A stretch of DNA of 64,000 nt from Mangrovicella endophytica. Its GTDB lineage: Bacteria > Pseudomonadota > Alphaproteobacteria > Rhizobiales > Rhizobiaceae. Under the pieces are notes generated by a model, which made no database searches, was not told the origin of the DNA, and was given only the letters and a program-made list of their open reading frames with translations. Position numbers and translations under genes: made by a program. This document shows, piece after piece, positions 17,619-25,779 of the stretch (its first letter is position 1; each line of letters opens with the position of its first letter). Location of the stretch: assembly GCF_002893625.1 (NCBI RefSeq), contig NZ_PKMZ01000002.1, positions 310,001 through 374,000 on the forward strand, given 5' to 3'.

Positions 17619-19103
17619 ATGCACCGTATCGATTTTCAAAGCCTGTTCATGGCCTTGCCTGGCCCGCATATGATCCTTGACCGGGATCTGCGTTACGTAG
17701 CCGTGAACCGCGCCTATGAGGCGGCCGTACTCCGATCGAGCGAGACGCTCGTCGGACGATGTATCTTCGACATCTTTCCCGGCAGCGCCGACAACCGGCG
17801 GCGGCTGGAGGACTCATTCCAGAAGGTCTTTCGGACCGGGAACGTCGATACGCTCGCCTACATCCCCTACGAGATCCCGATCCCCGAGGAGCACGGCGGC
17901 GGCATCGAACTGCGCTACTGGACGGCGGTCCACACGCCGATCCTCGACCTGGAGGGGAAGCCTTCCTTTCTCCTGCAGAACACCGTCGACGTGACCGAGA
18001 TTGCGCGGCTGCGCGAGGTCGCCTCCTTGCCTTTCCGGGACGTACCCTCGGAAGTGGCGCTGCTGCAACGCACGCTGGAGGTGGAAGAAGCCTATCAGGA
18101 GAGCGTTTCGGCCAGCGCGCAGTTCCGCCGGCTGTTCCAGCAGGCCCCGGGCATGATCGCGATCCTGCAGGGGCCCGAGCAGATCATCACCTTCGCCAAC
18201 GATTCCTATGTGCGCTTCACCGGCGACCGGCCGCTGATCGGCCAGTCCCTCGCCGACGCCTTGCCCGAACTGCAGGGCCAGGGCTTCATCGAGATATCGC
18301 GGGCCGTCTATTTCGACGGCGAGGCGCGCAGCGGCGAAGGGGTCCCGGTGATGATTCGCCGGCACGCCGACAGCAGCCCGGAGGAGGCATTCGTCGACTT
18401 CGCCTATAATCCGATCCGCGCCGACAATGGCGAGATCACCGGCGTCTTCGTCCAGGCCTGGGACCGCACCGACAGCTTCCGCGCCATGCGCCGCCAGCGC
18501 CTGCTGCTCGACGAGTTGAACCACCGGGTCAAGAACACGCTCTCCACCATCCAGTCGATGGCGCGCCAGAGCCTGCGCAACAGCGAGGATCCGCAGACCG
18601 CCTTCGCCGCCTTCGAGGCGCGGCTGATGACGCTGTCGCAGACGCACAACATCCTCTCGGAGCAGCAGTGGGAGGCGGTCCGGCTGCAGGCGGTGCTGGA
18701 GGCGGGGCTGCAATCCTACGGCGCCGACCGCGTGAGCCTCACCGGCCCGGACGTGCAGCTGGCCTCCAAGGGCGCCATCGGCCTGTCCATGGCCTTCCAC
18801 GAGCTGGCGGCCAATGCGGCGACGCATGGTGCCCTGGCGACGCCCGAAGGGCGTGTGGCGGTGAGCTGGAACCTCGTGCCGGGCGATGCCTGCGGCCAGG
18901 TGCTGGAGGTGACCTGGCAGGAAAGCGGATCGCGAGCCGTTGCCGCCAACATGCAGCCCGGTTTCGGGCTGCGCGTCCTGCAGCGGGTCGTCGAGGGGGA
19001 ATTCGGCGGCAGCTTGTTCCTCGACACGAAGCCAGACGGGCTTATCTGCCGCTTCCGTATCGACATGCCGGAGGTGCGCGCGGTTGCAAGCTCTGCTGCA
19101 TAA
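17619..19103 (+). CDS. PAS-domain HWE/HisKA_2-type sensor histidine kinase
   Basis: 494 residues, no membrane helices, so cytoplasmic. There are two PAS-like domains (about 10-125, beginning HMILDRDLRYVAVNRAYE, and 165-290, GMIAILQGPEQIITFANDSY). The phosphoacceptor segment is LDELNHRVKNTLSTIQSM with His at the HWE/HisKA_2 position. The ATP domain begins with FHELAANAATHGAL. Such kinases are common in rhizobia and often feed the general stress response or light signalling. Its partner is the overlapping receiver gene next downstream. The sensed signal is unknown. Confidence 0.9.
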   Translation: MHRIDFQSLFMALPGPHMILDRDLRYVAVNRAYEAAVLRSSETLVGRCIFDIFPGSADNRRRLEDSFQKVFRTGNVDTLAYIPYEIPIPEEHGGGIELRYWTAVHTPILDLEGKPSFLLQNTVDVTEIARLREVASLPFRDVPSEVALLQRTLEVEEAYQESVSASAQFRRLFQQAPGMIAILQGPEQIITFANDSYVRFTGDRPLIGQSLADALPELQGQGFIEISRAVYFDGEARSGEGVPVMIRRHADSSPEEAFVDFAYNPIRADNGEITGVFVQAWDRTDSFRAMRRQRLLLDELNHRVKNTLSTIQSMARQSLRNSEDPQTAFAAFEARLMTLSQTHNILSEQQWEAVRLQAVLEAGLQSYGADRVSLTGPDVQLASKGAIGLSMAFHELAANAATHGALATPEGRVAVSWNLVPGDACGQVLEVTWQESGSRAVAANMQPGFGLRVLQRVVEGEFGGSLFLDTKPDGLICRFRIDMPEVRAVASSAA

Positions 19104-19470
19104 GGATCGCCCGGCGCTGCAAGGCCTGCGCGTCTTCATCGTCGAGGACGAGAGCCTCGTTGCCATGCAGCTCGAGGACATGCTGTTCGACTTCGGCTGC
19201 GATGTCGTCGGGCTGGCGATGCAGGTGGCGCGCGGCATCGAGATGGCAGCGGCGGCCGAAGCGCTGGATGTCGCGATCCTCGACGTCAATATCGGCGGCC
19301 AGAAGGTCTATCCCATCGCCGAGCTGTTGCGGCGGAACGGCGTGCCGATCGTCTTTGCGACGGGCTATGGACGCGCCGGCGTCGAGGCGGAGTGGCAGGA
19401 CTGTCCGGTGCTGCAGAAGCCCTACACGGCCGATCAGGTCGGCTCGACCATCGAGGCCGTGCTCGGCTGA
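19084..19470 (+). CDS. Single-domain response regulator (receiver)
   Basis: 128 residues from a TTG at 19084, which overlaps the kinase stop by 20 nt and has GGAGG 9 nt upstream; there is no ATG in range. The receiver fold is complete: acidic pocket VFIVEDESLVAMQ, phospho-Asp in VAILDVNIGG, Thr in VFATGYG, and the conserved Lys in VLQKPYT. There is no output domain, so it likely relays phosphate or acts by protein contact. Tight overlap with the HWE kinase indicates a cognate pair. Confidence 0.88.
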   Translation: MQALLHKDRPALQGLRVFIVEDESLVAMQLEDMLFDFGCDVVGLAMQVARGIEMAAAAEALDVAILDVNIGGQKVYPIAELLRRNGVPIVFATGYGRAGVEAEWQDCPVLQKPYTADQVGSTIEAVLG

Positions 19471-19487
19471 GGGCGGCGGATCTTCGG

Positions 19488-19883
19488 CTACTCGTCGGCG
19501 CTGCCGGCCAAAAGCAGGACGAGGTCGCGATCGGCGATGTCGAGGGTAACGCGCCGCGCCGCGGGCAGGGGCGGCTTGTCCAGGCCGGGCGGCATCATGA
19601 GGACGATCCTGGCCTTGCCGGCGCTCGCGAGAGCCGAGCGGAGCGGCGCCGACAGGCTCTCGCCGCCGGGGAGAACGGCGAGGATGATGCGGTAGGGGCG
19701 GGCGAGAAGGTGCTCCGTGGCGACGGCCTGGCTTGGTGCCAGCGTCACCTTGGCGCCGGCCTCCTCCAGCGCCTCGGCAAGGCGCAAGCCGCGCTGCCGG
19801 TCGCCGTCGCAGACGAGCGCGCTGCGACCCGCCAGCAGGCTCGACCAGGCAAAGGCATCGAAGCTCGCCAGACCCGTGCTCAT
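19488..19883 (-). CDS. Hypothetical protein, receiver-like fold suspected
   Basis: About 131 residues. The start is unclear: ATG 19883 and TTG 19931 are both possible and neither has a clear ribosome site. The sequence alternates strand and helix as in a degenerate receiver: SALVCDGDRQRGLRLAEALE, VTLAPS, YRIILAVLP, ARIVLMMPPG and VTLDIADRDLVLLLAG. The acidic pocket and phospho-Asp are not preserved. It is convergent with the kinase/receiver pair. No family was recognised with confidence, but the coding character is good. Confidence 0.55.
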   Translation of the reverse strand: MSTGLASFDAFAWSSLLAGRSALVCDGDRQRGLRLAEALEEAGAKVTLAPSQAVATEHLLARPYRIILAVLPGGESLSAPLRSALASAGKARIVLMMPPGLDKPPLPAARRVTLDIADRDLVLLLAGSADE

Positions 19884-20037
19884 GGGACCGAGCGTCGCAT
19901 CGCCGGTCGCCGCGCGCAAGGAAATCCGCAAGGCCGCTTGAATGCGAAGACGCTTCGACGCATGACTGCGCCGCGCCGGCGAAGCATCATGCGACCGGCG
20001 GCCGCCCCGAAAGCCTAACAGAGCGACCGTCCCGCCG

Positions 20038-20688
20038 ATGATCGACTTCGTGCACTACCTCATGGACAATCTGGGGCCTTTCGGCATCGCGCTGCTGATG
20101 TTCCTGGAGAACGTCTTTCCCCCGATCCCGTCCGAGGTGATCATGCCGCTGGCCGGCTTCCAGGCCGCGACCGGGCAGATGTCGATCGTCACCGTGATCA
20201 TCGCCGGCACGATCGGCTCGCTCGTCGGAATCCTTCCGTGGTTCTATCTCGGCTACTTCTTCGGCGAGAAGCGCATCATCTGGCTGGCGGAGCGCTTCGG
20301 CCGCTGGATGACCATGACGCCCGAGGATGTCGAGGCGGCCGACCGCTGGTTCCGCCGCTACGGCTACTGGGCGGTGTCCTTCGGCCGGCTGGTTCCGACG
20401 GTGCGCACGCTGATCTCGGTGCCGGCGGGTCTGGCGCGCATGCCGTTCTGGGCCTTCTTCGCGGTGTCCGCAGTCGGCACGCTGGTCTGGACCGCCGGTC
20501 TGGCCTTCGCGGGCTACCTGCTCGGCCAGCATTACGACGTGGTGGAGGGCTATGTCGGCACCTTCGCGAACGTCGTCGTGGTGTGTGTCGTGCTGCTCTA
20601 CATCTACCGTGTCGTCACGTTCAAACCGACGGAACGCCGCCGGCCGGTGGACCTGCAGTCGAACGAGGCACCGCATCGCCATGACTGA
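20038..20688 (+). CDS. DedA-family (SNARE-associated/VTT) membrane protein
   Basis: 216 residues. Conserved DedA features are ENVFPPIPSEVIMPLAGF near residue 25, GSLVGILPWFYLGYFFG, the Arg motif FGRLVPTVRTLISVPAGLAR, and a terminal helix. The family acts as lipid scramblases/flippases (undecaprenyl phosphate or phospholipid recycling), driven by or maintaining proton motive force. Its stop overlaps the start of the MOSC gene by 8 nt, so the two are translationally coupled. Confidence 0.9.
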   Translation: MIDFVHYLMDNLGPFGIALLMFLENVFPPIPSEVIMPLAGFQAATGQMSIVTVIIAGTIGSLVGILPWFYLGYFFGEKRIIWLAERFGRWMTMTPEDVEAADRWFRRYGYWAVSFGRLVPTVRTLISVPAGLARMPFWAFFAVSAVGTLVWTAGLAFAGYLLGQHYDVVEGYVGTFANVVVVCVVLLYIYRVVTFKPTERRRPVDLQSNEAPHRHD

Positions 20689-21295
20689 CGCAACGGCCCT
20701 ATCGGGCGCGCCCGTGACGATGACGCGCCAGCCCGCCCGCAAGCTCGCCGGCCGGGTGGCCGGGCTCTACCGCGCCGGCCCGGACGACTTTCCGACCAGC
20801 GTCGTCGATGCGCTCGACCTGTCCTTCGACGGCATCGCCGGCGACGTGCATGGCGGGCCGACGCGGCGCTCCGGCGGGCGCGAGCCCTGGTACAAGCGCG
20901 GCACCGAGATGCGCAACGAGCGCCAGCTCTCGCTGCTGGCGCCGGACGAGCTGCAGGTCGCGGCCGACGGGCTCGGCATCCCTGAGATCAAGCCCGAATG
21001 GATCGGCGGCAACATGCTGATCGAGGGCATCCCCAACCTCACCTGGCTGCCGCCGCGCACGCTCCTGTTCTTCGCGGGCGGGGTGACGCTGAAGATCGAC
21101 GGCGACAACGGCCCCTGCCGGCTGGCGGGCCGCAGCATCGCCAAGCATTTCGACGGCCGCGAGGATATCGAGTTCGGCTTCGTGCAGGCGGCGAAGAACC
21201 GGCGCGGCCTCGTCGCCTGGGTGGAGAAGCCCGGGCGCATCAGCGTGGGCGAGGCGCTGGAGGCGCGGCTGCCGGAGCAGTGGATCTACGGGTAA
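20681..21295 (+). CDS. MOSC-domain protein
   Basis: 204 residues from ATG 20681, inside the 3' end of the DedA gene. GIAGDVHGGPTRRSGGR, ERQLSLLAPDEL, GGNMLIEGIP and DNGPCRLAGRSIAKHF follow the MOSC (molybdenum cofactor sulfurase C-terminal) fold, and the Cys in GPCR is the conserved one. MOSC proteins bind Moco or carry sulfur, and stand-alone versions often handle N-hydroxylated substrates or sulfur transfer. The specific reaction here is unknown. Confidence 0.85.
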   Translation: MTDATALSGAPVTMTRQPARKLAGRVAGLYRAGPDDFPTSVVDALDLSFDGIAGDVHGGPTRRSGGREPWYKRGTEMRNERQLSLLAPDELQVAADGLGIPEIKPEWIGGNMLIEGIPNLTWLPPRTLLFFAGGVTLKIDGDNGPCRLAGRSIAKHFDGREDIEFGFVQAAKNRRGLVAWVEKPGRISVGEALEARLPEQWIYG

Positions 21296-21317
21296 GGGCT
21301 GCTTGATCGGCGGGCTT

Positions 21318-21340
21318 CTTGTATTACGATGTATTACAAG
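21318..21340. promoter_or_regulatory. Probable operator of the RHH antitoxin
   Basis: The outer arms CTTGTA and TACAAG form an inverted repeat. Inside it TGTATTAC occurs twice, exactly 10 bp apart (21320 and 21330), the spacing seen in operators bound side by side by ribbon-helix-helix dimers. It ends 12 bp before the antitoxin ATG and would overlap the promoter, as expected for autoregulation. Confidence 0.6.
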
Positions 21341-21352
21341 AAGGAGATGCTG

Positions 21353-21613
21353 ATGAGTAAAGCTGAGCTGTCCGGCCCTATCACACTGCGCCTACCGGCT
21401 GACCTCCTCAAACAGGTCGAGGCCATCGCCGCGGCGTCCGAGCGCAGCCGCAGCTGGGTGATCGTTCGCGCGTTGCGGCTCTATATTGCTGGGGAAGGCG
21501 ACGAGATCCTCGCCGTCAGTCGTGGTCGGGGCCAGATCGCTTCGGGCGATGCCCACGATGTGGACGATGTACTTCGCGATGTCGAAGCAATCGTTGCCGG
21601 CAAGGCCGCCTGA
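21353..21613 (+). CDS. CopG/RHH-type antitoxin of a ParE system
   Basis: 86 residues from ATG 21353, chosen because AAGGAG lies 6 nt upstream. The N-terminus ITLRLPADLLKQVEAIAAAS followed by RSRSWVIVRALRLYI is a ribbon-helix-helix DNA-binding domain. The acidic C-terminal tail (DAHDVDDVLRDVEAIVAGK) is the part that would wrap the toxin. Its stop shares bases with the toxin start (TGATG), the normal antitoxin-toxin coupling. GC content is lower than in the neighbours. Confidence 0.85.
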   Translation: MSKAELSGPITLRLPADLLKQVEAIAAASERSRSWVIVRALRLYIAGEGDEILAVSRGRGQIASGDAHDVDDVLRDVEAIVAGKAA

Positions 21614-21950
21614 TGCGCGTGCGCCTCTCGTCGGAGGCGCGTGATTTTCTGATCAAAGAAGCTCGCTATCTTCGAGCTCATAGTTCCGAGGCGGCGCAGC
21701 GTCTTCTGGCGCGCATCGACGAAGCCAAGGGAATGCTGGGACGGCACGCGGCAGTAGGGCCGCGGGTCCGTGCCAGCCCTGTCTCCGGTACGCGGCGGCT
21801 GGTTCTCGGCGATACGTCCTGCTCTACGAAGTGGATCGTCAAGGGGTCGCGATACTCGCCATCAGGCAGGGTCGGATGGACCAGACCACGATCGAGGTCG
21901 AGGATGATTTCGACTACGAAGTCGATCCCTCAATCGGTGACAGCCGATAG
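21613..21950 (+). pseudogene. ParE/RelE-type toxin, frameshifted
   Basis: The first 67 codons read as a ParE-type toxin (MRVRLSSEARDFLIKEARYL ... GTRRLVLGD). One base is missing at about 21813. In the +1 frame the expected continuation resumes at once, YVLLYEVDRQGVAILAIRQG, and ends at the TAG at 21948-21950 after VEDDFDYEVDPSIGDSR. Intact, it would be about 113 residues. In the unshifted frame the product is an unrelated tail running to 22167. Either the toxin is truly dead, or the base is a sequencing error. The antitoxin upstream is intact. Confidence 0.8.
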
Positions 21951-22004
21951 GCTCGATCCGCATCTTCTGGACGGTCGCTTGATACCGTTTGCAGACTCTA
22001 TGGA

Positions 22005-22370
22005 TCAATCCGGCTCGTCCTCGCTCTCGTCTTCGTCCTCCGTTGCAACACTGGCCGGCTCCGTCTCCAGCGCCTCCTCGCCGCTAACCTGCCGGGTGGA
22101 GCCCCAGCGGTCGAGGACGGCGTTGATGTCGTCCAGCACGAAGAAGCGCGCGGCGTCGCGGCCGTAGCCCTCGTCCATCAGCTCGTCGTAGTCGGTATGG
22201 GCGTGGCGGATATGGGCCACCGCCGCGAGCCAGAGCGCGGTTGCCGGCGACAGATCGCGCAGGTGCTTGGCGCGGGCCGCCTGCCGGATCGCCTCTGCGT
22301 CGATGAAGGGCGCGCGGGGGATCGTTGCCGTCAGCGCACGGGCGATCGCCTTCTGCCGTTCGGTCGCCAT
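22005..22370 (-). CDS. DUF2293-domain protein
   Basis: 121 residues. The conserved block LSPATALWLAAVAHIRHAHT followed by LMDEGYGRDAARFFVLDDI is the DUF2293 core, with a very acidic C-terminal tail (EDEDESEDEPD). The function of the family is unknown. The start shares bases with the trmO stop (TGATG), so the two are translationally coupled. This pairing suggests a link to tRNA or RNA metabolism, but that is inference only. Confidence 0.85.
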   Translation of the reverse strand: MATERQKAIARALTATIPRAPFIDAEAIRQAARAKHLRDLSPATALWLAAVAHIRHAHTDYDELMDEGYGRDAARFFVLDDINAVLDRWGSTRQVSGEEALETEPASVATEDEDESEDEPD

Positions 22371-22900
22371 CAGGCCATCCAGCCCGGCTCGCCTTCGCCG
22401 ATCTCCCGGGCAACGTCCACGGTGGCGAAATAGGGCTTGATGTCGAGGAGTGGCGTGCCGTCGAGAGCGTCGATCGCATCGATGCCGATGCGGCCGGTCT
22501 CGATGTCGAGCGACAGGATGCGCACGAGATGCAGGCCGATCGGGTTCGGCCGCACCGGCGAGCGCAGCGAGAAGGTACCGCGCGGGGCCTCGGCATGGCG
22601 CGGCATCTGAAGGGCAAGATCACGCCGCGCGCGATCGAGCCAGGTGAGGAGATGCACGGCGGCGCCGGGCGCGACGCCCGCCAGCGCCGCCCGCCATGGC
22701 GCATCCAGCTCGACGGTGGCCGGGCGGCCGGTCTCGCGCGCCTTCGCCATGTTCTTCGGGCAGGCGCTCCGCTCCGTCCAGGGCGAGCGGATGCGGCCGA
22801 TGAAGACGAGGCCGGCATCTGCGTAGCCGCTTTCGGGTTGCGGAAAACGCGTCTCGCCCGGCCGCTGTCCGGCGTCAGACCTCTCGATACTGTCATCCAT
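22370..22900 (-). CDS. trmO: tRNA (N6-threonylcarbamoyladenosine37-N6)-methyltransferase TrmO family
   Basis: 176 residues from ATG 22900 with GGGA upstream. VFIGRIRSPWTERSACPKNM, LDRARRDLALQMPRHAEAPRGTF and SLRSPVRPNPIGLHLVRIL are the signature segments of the TsaA/TrmO beta-barrel SAM-dependent methyltransferase. The C-terminus DIKPYFATVD is also typical. It methylates t6A37 of certain tRNAs in E. coli. The short alphaproteobacterial form lacks the extra C-terminal domain. It is the first gene of a two-gene operon with DUF2293, divergent from sahR. Confidence 0.85.
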   Translation of the reverse strand: MDDSIERSDAGQRPGETRFPQPESGYADAGLVFIGRIRSPWTERSACPKNMAKARETGRPATVELDAPWRAALAGVAPGAAVHLLTWLDRARRDLALQMPRHAEAPRGTFSLRSPVRPNPIGLHLVRILSLDIETGRIGIDAIDALDGTPLLDIKPYFATVDVAREIGEGEPGWMA

Positions 22901-23015
22901 GTCGCTCGTCCCGCCTGCCGTCCTCACGCGTCTTCAACCGGAGCTTAGCCGATCGGCGATCATCGCCCAGCCTCGAAAAAGCAGGTCGGACCGCTCTTGC
23001 CGTCCAGGCGTTTCT

Positions 23016-23037
23016 GACATAAAGATATCTTTATGTC
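23016..23037. promoter_or_regulatory. SahR-type operator, 22-bp perfect palindrome
   Basis: Each half reads GACATAAAGAT and the two halves are exact reverse complements. The site lies 15 bp before the sahR start. The core ATAAAGATATCTTTAT resembles the motif described for SahR, the ArsR-type S-adenosylhomocysteine-responsive regulator of methionine genes in proteobacteria. It probably autoregulates sahR-metF. Confidence 0.8.
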
Positions 23038-23052
23038 TCATCCGAGGTCGTG

Positions 23053-24075
23053 ATGCTCGAGTCCAACAAGCTGTCCTTCGATCGTGCCGTCGATGCGCTG
23101 CGCGCCATCGCCGAGCCGACGCGGTTCCGCCTCGTGCAGCTGCTGGCGCGCAACGACCTGACGGTCTCCGACCTCACCGCCATCCTCGGCCAGTCGCAGC
23201 CGCGCATCTCGCGGCACCTGAAGCTGCTGGTGGAATCCGGCATCCTGTCACGCTACCAGGAGGGTGCCTGGGCGACGTTCCGGCTCTCGGAGGAGGCGGT
23301 GGTGACCGGGCTCGTGCGCTCGCTCCTGTCGCGCGTCGATGAGGGCGATCCGGAGCTGCGGCGCGATGCCGAACGCCTGGCGGCCGTGCGCACGCAGAAG
23401 GCCGAGCGTGCCGCCGCCTATTTCGCCGCCAATGCCGGCAGCTGGGATCGCATCCGCTCCCTGCACGCGCCGGACGCCGTGGTGGAGAAGGCGCTGCTCG
23501 ACGCCCTCGGCAAGGCCCCGGTCGGCGCCTTTCTCGACATCGGCACCGGCACCGGCCGGCTCCTGGAGCTGTTCGCGCCGCTCGCGGGGCGGGCCGTCGG
23601 CATCGATGCCTCGCGCGAGATGCTGGGCGTCGCCAGAGCCAATCTCGATAAGGCCGGCATTGCCAATGCGCTGGTGCGCCAGGGCAATGCCTATCACCTG
23701 CCGGTGCAGCAGGGCGCCTTCGATCTCGTCACCATCCATCAGGTGCTGCACTTCCTGGACGATCCCGCCGCGGCGCTGCGCGAGGCGGCGGCGGCGCTGG
23801 CGCCGGGGGCGCGGCTCGCCGTCATCGACTTTGCGCCGCACGATCTGGAATTCCTGCGCGCCGAGCACGCGCATCTGCGGCTCGGCTTCGCGCATGACGC
23901 CTTGTCCTCGATGATCGAGGATGCCGGGCTCGACGTCGAAACCGTCGTCGACGTGAAGCCGGAGGGCCAGGCCGCAAACCAGCTCACCGTTTCGATCTGG
24001 GTGGCGCGCGATCCGCGCCCCGCCGCTACCGCTTCGGCCGGCCAGCCGGCCGCCCTTGCCCTTCTTCAGGAGTAA
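23053..24075 (+). CDS. sahR: ArsR-type regulator fused to a SAM-dependent methyltransferase domain (SahR-like)
   Basis: 340 residues from ATG 23053 (GAGG 5 nt upstream). An ArsR winged helix (about 12-95) has LRAIAEPTRFRLVQLLARND and QSQPRISRHLKLLVESGIL. A class I methyltransferase domain follows with motif I FLDIGTGTGRLLEL (about residue 160) and QGNAYHLPVQQGAFDLVTIH. In SahR proteins this domain is thought to act as the SAH/SAM sensor rather than as an enzyme. The palindrome upstream and metF 5 nt downstream fit control of the methionine cycle. Confidence 0.88.
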   Translation: MLESNKLSFDRAVDALRAIAEPTRFRLVQLLARNDLTVSDLTAILGQSQPRISRHLKLLVESGILSRYQEGAWATFRLSEEAVVTGLVRSLLSRVDEGDPELRRDAERLAAVRTQKAERAAAYFAANAGSWDRIRSLHAPDAVVEKALLDALGKAPVGAFLDIGTGTGRLLELFAPLAGRAVGIDASREMLGVARANLDKAGIANALVRQGNAYHLPVQQGAFDLVTIHQVLHFLDDPAAALREAAAALAPGARLAVIDFAPHDLEFLRAEHAHLRLGFAHDALSSMIEDAGLDVETVVDVKPEGQAANQLTVSIWVARDPRPAATASAGQPAALALLQE

Positions 24076-24080
24076 CCACC

Positions 24081-24998
24081 TTGAACCACCGCAACCCCTT
24101 GAAGAATGCCGGCATCAACGTGTCCTTCGAGTTCTTCCCGCCGAAGAGCGAGAAGATGGAGGAGACGCTGTGGCGCTCCATCGAGCGGCTGGCGCCGCTG
24201 AGCCCGAGCTTTGTGTCGGTCACCTATGGCGCCGGCGGCTCGACACGCGAGCGCACCCACTACACGATCGAGCGCATCCTGACCGAAACCAGCCTCAAGC
24301 CGGCGGCGCATCTGACCTGCGTCGACGCCTCGCGCGAGGAAGTGGACGCGGTGGTGCGCCAGTACTGGCAGACGGGCGTGCGCCACTTCGTGGCACTGCG
24401 GGGCGACAGCCAGACCGGCGTCGGCGGCACCTATCAGGCGCGCCCGGACGGCTATCGCAACGCCGTCGAGCTCGTCGCCGGGCTGAAGGCCTTTGCCGAT
24501 TTCGAGATCTCCGTCTCGGCCTATCCCGAGAAGCACCCGGAAAGCCCGGACTTTGCCACCGACATCGACCTCCTGAAGCGCAAGGTCGACAATGGCGCGA
24601 CGCGGGCGATCACCCAGTTCTTCTTCGACAACGACGTCTATGAGCGTTACGTCGAGCGGGTGCGCCGCGCCGGCATCTATATCCCGATCGTGCCGGGCAT
24701 CGTGCCAATCCACGACTTTACCAAGGTGGCGCGCTTCTCGGCCGCCTGCGGCGCGACGATCCCGGCCTGGCTGGCCGAGCGCTTCCAGGGCCTGGAGGAC
24801 GACGAGCAGACGCGCAGCCATGTCGCGGCAGCCGTCTGCGCCGAGCAGGTGCTCGACCTCGTCGACCGCGGCATCGGCGACTTCCACTTCTACACGATGA
24901 ACCGGGCCGACCTCGTCTACTCCATCTGCCACATTCTCGGCCTCAGGTCCGGCGCCGAGCAGGCGGGCGAGAGCGACGCGGCGTCGGTTGCCGCCTGA
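24081..24998 (+). CDS. metF: 5,10-methylenetetrahydrofolate reductase
   Basis: 305 residues from TTG 24081, with AGGAG 8 nt upstream and only 5 nt after sahR. SFEFFPPKSEKMEETLW at the N-terminus, VSVTYGAGGSTRERT, HLTCVDASREEVD and ITQFFFDNDVYERYVERVR are the MetF TIM-barrel landmarks. It reduces methylene-THF to methyl-THF with FAD, providing the methyl group for methionine synthase. Cotranscription with the SAH-sensing regulator explains its control. Confidence 0.95.
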   Translation: MNHRNPLKNAGINVSFEFFPPKSEKMEETLWRSIERLAPLSPSFVSVTYGAGGSTRERTHYTIERILTETSLKPAAHLTCVDASREEVDAVVRQYWQTGVRHFVALRGDSQTGVGGTYQARPDGYRNAVELVAGLKAFADFEISVSAYPEKHPESPDFATDIDLLKRKVDNGATRAITQFFFDNDVYERYVERVRRAGIYIPIVPGIVPIHDFTKVARFSAACGATIPAWLAERFQGLEDDEQTRSHVAAAVCAEQVLDLVDRGIGDFHFYTMNRADLVYSICHILGLRSGAEQAGESDAASVAA

Positions 24999-25202
24999 GG
25001 AAGAGGTATGACCGTCACGGACGGCGCCGTGCGCCGTCTGCGACGGCCAGACGCTCGTGCGTGCCGGTTCCGGTCGCAGTCCGCCCATGCCGATGTCGCC
25101 GCCTGAATGGTGCCATCGCCGGCCCGCCGCCGGTCATAGGGCGCAAGATTCCGCCTCGTCGGGCGCTGTCACACGGCCGCCACCATCCGCCGCTAGATAC
25201 GA

Positions 25203-25231
25203 AAAAGCCGGGGTTTTGGACCCCGGCTTTT
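25203..25231. terminator. Strong bidirectional Rho-independent terminator
   Basis: AAAAGCCGGGG and CCCCGGCTTTT form an 11-bp perfect stem around a 7-nt loop, with T runs on both strands. It closes the small minus-strand gene at 25278-25364 directly. It could also end readthrough from metF 200 bp to the left. Confidence 0.85.
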
Positions 25232-25277
25232 CGTTCGACCGCATCGATAGGCGGTGTTGGAGCGTCCCTGGATCGCC

Positions 25278-25364
25278 TTACGGCAGGACGCCGACGATCA
25301 TCGCGCCGACGAAGGAAAAGGCGGCGCAGATCATCAGGACGTTGAGCGGACGTGTGAGTTCCAT
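25278..25364 (-). CDS. 28-residue single-helix membrane peptide
   Basis: ATG 25364 to TAA 25278 encodes MELTRPLNVLMICAAFSFVG then AMIVGVLP: a short polar start and one hydrophobic helix. GAGGAG and AAGGGA precede the ATG, and a strong terminator follows 47 bp after the stop. This is the full layout of a real, very small gene. Its role is unknown; mini membrane proteins of this size often modulate a larger membrane complex. The AT-rich stretch 25390-25430 would carry its promoter. Confidence 0.6.
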   Translation of the reverse strand: MELTRPLNVLMICAAFSFVGAMIVGVLP

Positions 25365-25779
25365 TCCCTTCGGCTCCTCGCACCAGATGGGAAGAGATTA
25401 AGACTCCTTTCGAATTCGTAAAGAGGGTGTCGTGTGTGCGCCGCAGCGCGAGTGCGCTGGCCTTGTCGCAACCCATTGGTGCGGCTGACAGAGTCGCTTC
25501 GATCAAAAAGATGAATGTGCGGCGCGCGACATGGCACGTCGCAAGCGAAGCAAAGGGGCCGTAACGTCACCTTTCAGCGAATCGTTCATCCCGACCGTCC
25601 TTGCCTGGTCGCGACGGCTACCAAGGGATCGGAGCTGGACCGGCCCGCCACGTGGAAGTGCCTCCGATCGAGATAACGGCGGCACGGAGGTGCGGGAGAA
25701 GCTGTCCTGCCGCGTGCATTTCGCTTGCAGACAGGTCTGTCCTCGGTCATTGAGCTTTTGCCGACAGACTTATTTACGG
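25365..25779. other. Divergent promoter gap before the ACP gene
   Basis: 415 bp between the minus-strand peptide gene and the ACP gene. AT-richer sequence at 25390-25430 fits a leftward promoter, and the stretch 25740-25779 fits a rightward one. An open frame continues upstream of the ACP start but its sequence is not protein-like. No repeat or RNA gene was seen. Confidence 0.5.

Noticed and set aside
21613-22167. 184-residue toxin reading through the frameshift
   Set aside because: After about 21813 the frame loses all ParE similarity while the +1 frame keeps it; the long product is an artefact of the missing base.
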